A DNA stretch of 64,000 bases. Source: Chelativorans sp. Marseille-P2723. GTDB lineage: Bacteria > Pseudomonadota > Alphaproteobacteria > Rhizobiales > Rhizobiaceae. Both the position numbers and the translations under genes were made by a program. Each line of letters opens with the position of its first letter. The stretch's first letter is position 1. The stretch is taken from contig NZ_CADDWI010000008.1 in assembly GCF_902809845.1 (NCBI RefSeq), positions 620,001 to 684,000 on the forward strand, read 5' to 3'. Positions 8,327 through 14,930 of the stretch are shown here, piece by piece. A model generated the notes under the pieces. That model made no database searches. It saw nothing but the letters and a program-made list of their open reading frames with translations, and had not been told where the DNA came from.

Positions 8327-9304
8327 ATGGCACCGAAACCCGGTACATATGCGATACTGGAAGCAGTTCAGCATGAAATGCGCGCTCAACCCCACCTGAC
8401 TTTCTGGTGGCAGAGCAGCAAGCCCGTAGCGGTCAGCCCCATGGGGCAGGTCATCGACCTGTTCGCGGAGTTTGGCGATCCGCGAGTCCCCTTCGGTACT
8501 GCGATCAACGAAGAATGGTACATCGGCGCTGCGGCAGGCGCCGCCATGTCAGGTGTACCCACCATTGCACGCACACCGTCAATGACCCCGGTCAGGGCAT
8601 TTGACCTTGTGTTCAACCAGATCGGCAAGCTTCGCCATATGACAGGCGGACAGGCTCATATGCCGCTCGTCATCTGGCAGGACGGCGCAGGCCGTGCTGC
8701 AGGTCCGGCGGGACAGCACGCAGACGCAGGACAGGAGTCGCTCTATGCCGCTCTGCCAGGCGTCAAGGTGGTCGTTCCAGCAGACCCGTACGATGCCAAG
8801 GGGCTGATGCATGCCTCGTTGCGGGATCCTGACCCGGTGATCTTTTTCCACTATGCCGAGATCAACGGCGTCCGGGTCGACGTCCCCGATGAGGCTTACG
8901 AAGTCAAGATTGGGGAGGCGATCACCCGTCAGGAAGGCAATGACATCACTATTGTTGGCTATGGACCGGCGGCAGTTGAGATCAACCGCGCAGTCGAAGG
9001 CCTCAAGGAAGCCGGCATTAGCGCCGAGATCATCGATCCAAGATCATTGAAGCCGCTGCCGATGGATACGATCCTCCAGTCCGTGCGTAAGACGGGCAGG
9101 CTCTTGGCGGTCGATCATGGTCACGAGACCCTTTGCGGCGCGACGGAGATAATCGCCCGTTGCGCGATCGGGGTGCCAGGCGCAAAGTTTGCCCGGCTTG
9201 CCTTCCCCGACGCACCGCCTCCAGGTGCGCGCAGGATGATCGAGTGGATGCGACCGGACGCGCCCAAGATCGTAGAGGCTGCAAGAAAGCTCGTGGCAGC
9301 ATAA
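8327..9304 (+). CDS. Thiamine-diphosphate dehydrogenase E1, beta (transketolase-like) subunit
   Basis: 325 residues covering the pyrimidine-binding transketolase domain and the C-terminal transketolase domain of 2-oxoacid dehydrogenase E1 beta. The Glu that activates the TPP aminopyrimidine is present (AINE, E62), as is the active-site His (GQHAD, H131). The GED(V) segment usual near residue 28 is replaced by WQSSK. No signal peptide is visible. Because E1 is an alpha2beta2 enzyme and alpha carries a twin-arginine signal, beta may be carried out bound to alpha; this is inference. A GC-rich hairpin follows the stop codon. Confidence 0.85.
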   Translation: MAPKPGTYAILEAVQHEMRAQPHLTFWWQSSKPVAVSPMGQVIDLFAEFGDPRVPFGTAINEEWYIGAAAGAAMSGVPTIARTPSMTPVRAFDLVFNQIGKLRHMTGGQAHMPLVIWQDGAGRAAGPAGQHADAGQESLYAALPGVKVVVPADPYDAKGLMHASLRDPDPVIFFHYAEINGVRVDVPDEAYEVKIGEAITRQEGNDITIVGYGPAAVEINRAVEGLKEAGISAEIIDPRSLKPLPMDTILQSVRKTGRLLAVDHGHETLCGATEIIARCAIGVPGAKFARLAFPDAPPPGARRMIEWMRPDAPKIVEAARKLVAA

Positions 9305-9325
9305 GCCACCTAGCATTGTCTTGCC

Positions 9326-9346
9326 GGGGGCGGCGCATCCGCCCCC
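9326..9346 (+). terminator. GC-rich hairpin after E1 beta
   Basis: GGGGGCGG / CCGCCCCC form a perfect 8-bp stem with a 5-base loop, 21 bases after the E1 beta stop. The tail is only weakly T-rich (GCTTTCC), so it may attenuate or protect the 3' end rather than fully terminate. Confidence 0.45.
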
Positions 9347-9388
9347 GCTTTCCGAACTGTCATTACAATTCAACCCTAGTGCCAGAAA

Positions 9389-9694
9389 GTGAATGGCGTG
9401 CCCGAAGCAAATGGTTCTTCGCCGCAGTGCGGCAGTTGCGGCGGAAAGTTGGAAGACAAGCTCGTCGACGTCACGATGTGGACAGGTCGCGGCCTTGTCG
9501 TCATCGAGAATGTACCCGCACAGGTCTGCCAAGACTGCCAGGAGCAGTTCTATGAAAAAGACGCAGCCATGAAGATCCAGGAGTTGGTCAGCCAGGGCTT
9601 TCCGAGCAGCCGACTCGTTCGAGAAATCAAGGTGCCAATCTACTCGCTAAAAGAGGGAGCAACACCCGCGCTGCCTGAAGACCACGGGATTTAG
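9389..9694 (+). CDS. YgiT-type zinc-ribbon protein
   Basis: A 101-residue protein with two CxxC knuckles (CGSC near 15-18 and CQDC near 48-51) around WTGRGLVVIENVPAQVC, the signature of the YgiT/MqsA-type zinc finger. Unlike MqsA it has no clear C-terminal helix-turn-helix, and no MqsR-like toxin is adjacent. The start is a GTG with a weak ribosome site; GTG at 9398 is an alternative. It is cytoplasmic by sequence and lies between the E1 genes and the cytochromes. Its role there is unknown; metal handling or regulation are possibilities. Confidence 0.7.
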   Translation: MNGVPEANGSSPQCGSCGGKLEDKLVDVTMWTGRGLVVIENVPAQVCQDCQEQFYEKDAAMKIQELVSQGFPSSRLVREIKVPIYSLKEGATPALPEDHGI

Positions 9695-9706
9695 GAGAAG
9701 ATAAAC

Positions 9707-10135
9707 GTGACAAGGCGTACCCAAGTCTCCCTTTCCAGGAGAGCAATCGCGTTCCTGGGGGGTGCCACTGCCCTTCTTGCTGCATATGTGGGGCAATCCA
9801 CTTTTGCTACTGCGCAGGGCGTCGATATTGAAGCAGTATTCAATTGTTCGGCCGACGGCCCGTTAGGACCGCAGACACCGGAGGAATGCGCTACCGCGCG
9901 TGAGCTGGTGCTCACCAATTGCACCGGCTGCCACACCTTTGTACCGATTGTGAAAGCTCGGAAGGATGATGGCGCGTGGAACGCGACACTTCAATCTCAT
10001 CGGGCGCGCCTGCCTGAAGTGAGCGATGAGGATTATGAAAAGTTAGCAGTCTTTCTGAAGGCCCACTACAACCCCGAAAACGAGCCGCCACAGCTTCCTC
10101 CTGAACTTGAAGCGTTAGGGGATATTCCACAGTGA
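9707..10135 (+). CDS. Exported mono-haem c-type cytochrome (first of a tandem pair)
   Basis: 142 residues: N-terminal signal (residues ~10-37, ending ATAQ) and one haem-binding site CTGCH (72-76). Two further Cys (47 and 61) could form a disulfide. No Met occurs after the haem site. Where small cytochromes of this layout usually have an axial Met after the W...L segment, this one has H98 in LQSHRARL, so His/His ligation is plausible. It is closely similar to the next gene over ~75 residues. GTG start with AGGAG ten bases upstream. The stop overlaps the next start (GTGA), indicating coupled translation. Confidence 0.85.
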   Translation: MTRRTQVSLSRRAIAFLGGATALLAAYVGQSTFATAQGVDIEAVFNCSADGPLGPQTPEECATARELVLTNCTGCHTFVPIVKARKDDGAWNATLQSHRARLPEVSDEDYEKLAVFLKAHYNPENEPPQLPPELEALGDIPQ

Positions 10136-10566
10136 GACCATCCGATCAGAAAATGGGTGTTGGTGCAGCAAGATCCGCTCTCCTTTCGGGTCTTGTGGCA
10201 CTCGTTGCTTTGGGATTGTCACCTCTTGCTCAATTTGGCGCGCACATGGCTGCGGCGCAGCAGCTTGATCTGGAAAAGATCTTCACCTGTGAGGATCAGT
10301 CCACGTTGCCGCTGGATGAATGCAATGTGGGGCGGGAGCTTGTTACCACGAATTGCGTTGCCTGCCATGCATTCGTGCAGATCGTTCTGCGCCAGTATGA
10401 TGAAGGTGGCTGGAAGAGCCTGCTGAACCGCCACAGGGAACGTGTGTCGCACCTATCGGATGAAGAGGTCGAGACCATTCGGCACTATCTGGCGGCGAAG
10501 TTCAATCCGGAGCGTGAGCCACCCGAACTGCCTCCCGAGATCATCGAAGCATTGACCGATTACTGA
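10132..10566 (+). CDS. Exported mono-haem c-type cytochrome (second of a tandem pair)
   Basis: 144 residues: a signal/hydrophobic segment (~14-42, ending AAAQ), an additional Cys pair (53, 64) and the haem site CVACH (75-79). As in its neighbour, no Met follows the haem site. The equivalent residue is H101 in LNRHRERV, and the C-terminal block FNPE.EPPELPPE is nearly shared. The pair therefore arose by duplication and likely forms a small electron-transfer set in the periplasm. Starts on a GTG overlapping the preceding stop by four bases. Candidate acceptor of electrons from the upstream TPP enzyme (inference from context only). Confidence 0.85.
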   Translation: MRPSDQKMGVGAARSALLSGLVALVALGLSPLAQFGAHMAAAQQLDLEKIFTCEDQSTLPLDECNVGRELVTTNCVACHAFVQIVLRQYDEGGWKSLLNRHRERVSHLSDEEVETIRHYLAAKFNPEREPPELPPEIIEALTDY

Positions 10567-10615
10567 TCCGAAAGGCTACGTCTAACCCAGCCACGATCGA
10601 AAAACAGGTCGAGCG

Positions 10616-12061
10616 GTGCTGTTCAATTCCTTTGCTTTCCTGGGTTTCCTGGCGCTGGTGGTGGCAGCTTATTATGTGTTGCCCCACCGCTGGCGCTGGT
10701 TGCTGTTGCTGGTTGCAAGCGGATATTTCTACAGCACCTTTCAACCTGCCTATCTGTTGCTGCTCGCTTACGCGACCGGCGTCGCTTATCTCGTGGGACT
10801 GGGACTGACGGGGCGAGGTGGAACGCGATTTGGCCGGATCCTGCTGGCTTTGGGCGTTATAGGGGAGCTGTCCGTCCTCGCCCTGTTCAAATATTTCGAT
10901 TTTCTGGCCGCATCCATTGAGGGGGCCTTCGGCTGGCTGGCATTGTCAGCCGAGCCAATCGCGCTGCCCCGGCTGGAATTTCTGCTGCCGGCCGGGCTTT
11001 CCTTTTATGTATTTTCCGCAATCAGCTACCTGGTGGATGTCCGGCGCGGATCGATACCTCCGGAGCGCCATTTCGGAAAACTAGCGCTATACATTGCCTT
11101 TTTCCCCAAGCTCCTTGCCGGGCCGATCGAGCGGGCAGGGCCCTTCTTGGCCCAACTTGAGCAGAAAGCGCGCTTTGAGCCTGCGGTGTTCACCTTCGGT
11201 CTGCAGCTCTTGCTCTGGGGCATGTTCAAGAAGGTGGTGATTGCCGACAGGCTCGCCGCATTCGTGGATGCCGGCTTCAGCAGCCCGGACTTTCAATCAC
11301 CTGCCACCGTGCTGGTCGCAGTCTACTTCTACGCTTTCCAGATCTACTGCGATTTCTCCGGCTATTCCGACATGGCCATCGGTGCTTCCGCCCTGTTCGG
11401 GATCAAGCTGATGGAGAATTTCCGCCGGCCCTATTTCGCGAAATCCGTGCCGGAATTTTGGAGCCGCCGTTGGCACATTTCCTTGATGGCCTGGTTCCGC
11501 GACTATGTTTACATCCCGCTCGGTGGCAACCGTGTGTCTACGGCGCGCTGGTACGCCAACGTAATGATCGTTTTCTTGATCAGCGGTCTGTGGCACGGCG
11601 CGAATTGGACCTTCGTCGTTTGGGGTGGGCTTAATGGCCTTTACCAGATTGTCTATCTCATGCTTGGCGGCCTACGTACGCGGGTTGCTGCGCTGCTGCC
11701 CGCATGGCTTTGGAACACCTTGGCCGTCCTCCTCACATTCCACCTGATCACGCTTTCCTGGATATTCTTCCGCGCGGACAGCTTTGCCCAGGCCTGGGCG
11801 GTGATCGGACGAATTCAGGGTTCGCTGCTCCAGATGCCGACCTTGCTCGCTGCCCATCCTTGGACGGGCGAATTCTGGCTGGCGCTTGGGCTGATCGTGT
11901 TCCTCATCGGCTTCGAAGCGCTGGATGAGAAGCGCGGCCTCTGGCAATGGCTGGAGAAACGGCCGGTAGCCCTGCGATGGGGCTTCTACTACACGGTCCT
12001 GGCCTGCCTCGTTGTTGTCGGCCAGTGGGGGTTGAGCGAATTTGTCTATATGCGATTCTAG
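10616..12061 (+). CDS. MBOAT-family O-acyltransferase (AlgI/DltB-like)
   Basis: A 481-residue polytopic membrane protein of the membrane-bound O-acyltransferase family. The start MLFNSFAFLGFL is typical of AlgI-type members. The core signature is present: SRRWHISL, then FRDYVYIPLGGNR, then the catalytic-His segment GLWHGANWTF. Family members move acyl groups, usually acetyl, across the membrane onto polysaccharide or other extracytoplasmic acceptors with the help of a periplasmic SGNH partner. The next gene looks like such a partner. GTG start 49 bases after the second cytochrome. The acceptor molecule is unknown, and no alginate or cellulose genes are nearby. Confidence 0.88.
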   Translation: MLFNSFAFLGFLALVVAAYYVLPHRWRWLLLLVASGYFYSTFQPAYLLLLAYATGVAYLVGLGLTGRGGTRFGRILLALGVIGELSVLALFKYFDFLAASIEGAFGWLALSAEPIALPRLEFLLPAGLSFYVFSAISYLVDVRRGSIPPERHFGKLALYIAFFPKLLAGPIERAGPFLAQLEQKARFEPAVFTFGLQLLLWGMFKKVVIADRLAAFVDAGFSSPDFQSPATVLVAVYFYAFQIYCDFSGYSDMAIGASALFGIKLMENFRRPYFAKSVPEFWSRRWHISLMAWFRDYVYIPLGGNRVSTARWYANVMIVFLISGLWHGANWTFVVWGGLNGLYQIVYLMLGGLRTRVAALLPAWLWNTLAVLLTFHLITLSWIFFRADSFAQAWAVIGRIQGSLLQMPTLLAAHPWTGEFWLALGLIVFLIGFEALDEKRGLWQWLEKRPVALRWGFYYTVLACLVVVGQWGLSEFVYMRF

Positions 12062-12177
12062 CATGGCCCGAATAGGGGACGTGCCGGGGAGGGGGCAACT
12101 TCAGTTAGCTGCGGGATCAGGCGAAGAAATGAACAGGGCTGCGTACCGCATCGGAGAGGTAGAAAAGGCTGTCCCGA

Positions 12178-13155
12178 ATGGTGCTTGAAAAGGTGAAAGA
12201 TTCGGAACAGGCCCGCGAGGGAGCGAAAGGCAATTCAATCCTTCGGCAGTGGGGTGCTTTCGTACTTGTCGGCCTGGTGCTTTATCTTTGCCTCTATGTC
12301 TGGTCCGAGCATCTCGTCGAATCCTACGGCGAGAAGAACCGCTTCTTCATGATCAACTCAATGCCGAGCCAGCATTTCGATGTTGTCGTGCTTGGCGCTT
12401 CGCATGCCATGCCGCTCGACTTCGAAGACATGAATGAGCGGCTGGAGGCGGCGAGTGGCGCGAAAATCATGAACCTTTCGACGGAAGGGGCCGGCATACT
12501 TCCGAACCGCCTGCTTCTGGATTACTTTCTCAAGCGTCACAGTGCCTCGCACGTGATGATGGTTGTGGATTCCTTCGCCTTCTATTCACCGCAGTGGAAC
12601 GAAGAGCGGCTGGACGATGCAAGCTTGCGCAGGGCGCCCTTCGACCCGGCACTGATCAGAACGCTCTGGAGTTACCCATGGGCACGCCGGCTCCTTCCCG
12701 TTTATGTGTCAGGCTTCGGAAAAATTAACAATCCAGACCGTTTTGCGCCCGATATTCCGGACGCCGAGCGGGACTTTACGCGTACCTATCGCCCGATTGC
12801 TCAGATTGACCGCCGGCGGGTGCAGTATCTTTATCCCGAAAACCCCGATCCCGGGATTCTGGCGCACTACGGGGAGGAGTTCCGCGATCTGGCCAGACTG
12901 GTTCGCCAGCACGGAATGGAACTGGTTACGGTTGAGCTGCCAACACCTGAGCGTTATCGCGAGTTGCTGCCCTACGAAGCCGACTTCGAGCAATTCCTCC
13001 AGCCATTGCTTCAGGAGGAGGGGATCGAACACTATGATCTGTCTGAGACGCTGCCGGAGGACGACTACTACTACGACACCGATCATCTCAATCGGGACGG
13101 CGCGCTAAAGGTTATCGACGAGCATCTGGCCGAACTCATTAGCGCTATCAGGTAA
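12178..13155 (+). CDS. Membrane-anchored SGNH-like protein, probable MBOAT partner
   Basis: 325 residues: a single N-terminal transmembrane segment (about 28-43) and a periplasmic domain. VVVLGASHAMPLDF resembles SGNH block I with GASH holding the nucleophilic Ser, and DTDHLNRDGA near residue 300 matches the block V D-x-x-H dyad, in the manner of AlgJ/AlgX/DHHW acetyltransferases. Overall similarity to a named family could not be fixed by eye. Its place after the MBOAT gene supports joint action in O-acylation of an extracytoplasmic substrate. ATG start, 116 bases from the MBOAT stop. Confidence 0.65.
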   Translation: MVLEKVKDSEQAREGAKGNSILRQWGAFVLVGLVLYLCLYVWSEHLVESYGEKNRFFMINSMPSQHFDVVVLGASHAMPLDFEDMNERLEAASGAKIMNLSTEGAGILPNRLLLDYFLKRHSASHVMMVVDSFAFYSPQWNEERLDDASLRRAPFDPALIRTLWSYPWARRLLPVYVSGFGKINNPDRFAPDIPDAERDFTRTYRPIAQIDRRRVQYLYPENPDPGILAHYGEEFRDLARLVRQHGMELVTVELPTPERYRELLPYEADFEQFLQPLLQEEGIEHYDLSETLPEDDYYYDTDHLNRDGALKVIDEHLAELISAIR

Positions 13156-13496
13156 GCGTCTGCGCACTTTGGCAGATTGCGTGCGTCGTGTTCTCCGAAA
13201 GCGAAAGGAAGCTTTTGGAAGCGGTTTACGCGCCCTTGGACGGGTACATCCGCATTACAACTTCAACAAGTTCAGTCTACCGCTTCACCCTGGTTTTTCT
13301 TGAGGAAATTGCAGGTGGTATGCACCATGTTCACTAAACGCCGAGGCTTCGGCGGCCATCAGGACGGGCGCCAGACTGACTATGTTATGACGAACGTTCC
13401 GCCGGATTATAGGGCCGTGCACCACCCGTGCTTCCTGCCGTTTCGCGCCAGCTCGCATCATCCACTGACCGTGCAGCTGTAATTTGCCGCCTCTGC
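13156..13496. other. Intergenic, no gene recognised
   Basis: 341 bases between convergent genes. One open frame of about 100 codons crosses it on the plus strand but its translation has no protein-like character. It marks the boundary between the E1/MBOAT cluster and the thiol-redox module. Confidence 0.5.
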
Positions 13497-14102
13497 TCAG
13501 TTTTGACGCGCTGCAGCGATGGCGTCGATGAGCCCTTGGCGGTCCATCGCGCCGTGGTAGATGCGGGTGCCGACGATGAAGGCCGGGGTGCCGCCGAAGC
13601 CGAAGGCGTTCGCCTGATCCATATTGCGCGCGATGATGCCGTCAACGCGTTCCATGTCCTTCCGGAACGCCTCCCATAAGGCCTTGGGGTCGAGGCCCGC
13701 CCCTGCGATGGCGGCATCGACATCCTCCTTTTTGAGCCTGCCAGGCGTTGCCATCACGGCGTTCAGCGCTTTCTCGTAATTCTCGCCGGCAGCAAGCACC
13801 AGGCTTGACGCGTGAAGCGAAGCGCCACCGAAAATCGGCCAGTCCTTCATCACAAGCCGCACGTTTCCATCCTGCCGCACCACGTCCAGCAACTCTTCAT
13901 GACCGCGCTTGCAGAAGGGGCACTGGTAGTCGAAGTACTCGGCGATCGTCACGTTCCCGTCGGGATTGCCCAGGGCGGGAATCTGCGGATCGAACAGCAC
14001 TTCCTCCACGGTCGGATAGGATTGCGCCAGAGCAGGCCGCGTGAGCGCCGCAATGGCGGCGCCTGCGGCTGTCGTCTTGAGCAGGTCTCGTCTGTTCAAC
14101 AT
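13497..14102 (-). CDS. DsbA/ScsC-like periplasmic thiol oxidoreductase
   Basis: 201 residues with an N-terminal signal that includes NRRDLLK, a possible twin-arginine motif, cleaved near ALAQ. The thioredoxin-fold domain has active site CPFC (FDYQCPFCKRGHEE), an inserted helical region and the cis-Pro loop GGTPAF. Proteins of this type oxidise or isomerise disulfides in exported proteins. It is third in a minus-strand set with a TlpA-like protein and DsbD, the composition of Scs (suppressor of copper sensitivity) loci, which protect periplasmic thiols from copper. DsbD probably keeps it reduced. Confidence 0.88.
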   Translation of the reverse strand: MLNRRDLLKTTAAGAAIAALTRPALAQSYPTVEEVLFDPQIPALGNPDGNVTIAEYFDYQCPFCKRGHEELLDVVRQDGNVRLVMKDWPIFGGASLHASSLVLAAGENYEKALNAVMATPGRLKKEDVDAAIAGAGLDPKALWEAFRKDMERVDGIIARNMDQANAFGFGGTPAFIVGTRIYHGAMDRQGLIDAIAAARQN

Positions 14103-14122
14103 TCTTCTACTCCTTTCCTTGG

Positions 14123-14929
14123 TCAGTCATTCTCGGTCAGCAGTCCGGAAATTCGCGATTGCAGCGCCTCGCGCGAGATCTCGCCGAGATGCGCGTGCCT
14201 GAGCACTCCGTCCGTGCCGATGAAAAGGGTGGCGGGCAGCCCCGGAGCGCCGTAGTGGCGGGCAAGTTCGCCGAATGAATCCAGCAGCACGTGGTCGAGA
14301 GAAATCCCGTTTTCGGTGAGATAACGTTCGATGGCGTCCCGGCCCTCGCCCTGGTTGGCGAACACGAACTCGGCTCCTTCCGTGGACCTCGCCACGTCGG
14401 CCATCATCGGCATCTCGCGCCGGCAGGGCGGACACCAGGTCGCCCAGAGATTGATGACCATCGGCTTTCCGGGTGCCGCGGTCAGCGAGTAGGTGTCGTC
14501 GGAAAGCGTCCGGTATGCGCTGGCCGGGAGCGCGATCGCCTGCGTTCCCCCGGTCAGTTGCCACGCCGTATTCCAGACCATGAGGCCCAGCGCCAAGGGC
14601 AACATGGCCCAGAGGCGCAGCCGAGCGGAGCGCAGCACAAGGAAGACGCTCAGGGCGACTGCGGCAAGCGCAGCCACCCAGCTGAAGCCTCCCTCCCACA
14701 GGGCAAAGATGCGCAGCGGCTCGCCAACGAAGTTCCGCCAATGTTGAGCCACGTGCCCTAAACGAGCCGCCGCGATGCCGCCGAGCAGGACCCACCATGA
14801 CCAGACATGAAAACGGTCGTCGATCCGGCTCGTAATGATGCCCGTCACGAGAATGAAGGTGACGACGCCCAGGGTGACCGCAAAGCGGTCGGCAGCCAGT
14901 ACGAGCGGTCCAAGGGAAACAGCATTCAT
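14123..14929 (-). CDS. TlpA-like thiol-disulfide reductase fused to an Lgt-like membrane domain
   Basis: 268 residues. The first ~120 form four hydrophobic segments and carry ARLGHV...EPLRIFALWEGGFSW, which resembles the core of prolipoprotein diacylglyceryl transferase (Lgt). It is too short and lacks much of that enzyme, so it is probably a membrane anchor of related origin. The C-terminal half is a periplasmic TlpA/ResE-type thioredoxin domain with ATWCPPCRREMP. It likely receives electrons from the neighbouring DsbD and reduces a client such as apo-cytochrome or copper-handling proteins. One base separates its ATG from the dsbD stop, so expression is coupled. Confidence 0.85.
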   Translation of the reverse strand: MNAVSLGPLVLAADRFAVTLGVVTFILVTGIITSRIDDRFHVWSWWVLLGGIAAARLGHVAQHWRNFVGEPLRIFALWEGGFSWVAALAAVALSVFLVLRSARLRLWAMLPLALGLMVWNTAWQLTGGTQAIALPASAYRTLSDDTYSLTAAPGKPMVINLWATWCPPCRREMPMMADVARSTEGAEFVFANQGEGRDAIERYLTENGISLDHVLLDSFGELARHYGAPGLPATLFIGTDGVLRHAHLGEISREALQSRISGLLTEND

Positions 14930-14930
14930 G

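Noticed and set aside
8327-8530. First reading that E1 beta lacks the catalytic Glu because the GED segment is WQSSK
   Set aside because: The Glu that contacts the TPP aminopyrimidine belongs to the later I-S-E segment of known E1 beta proteins, and it is kept here as INE (E62). Only the earlier GED segment is changed.
13177-13482. Plus-strand open frame between the SGNH-like gene and the DsbA-like gene
   Set aside because: No start-site support or protein-like composition; it ends in a convergent intergenic region.
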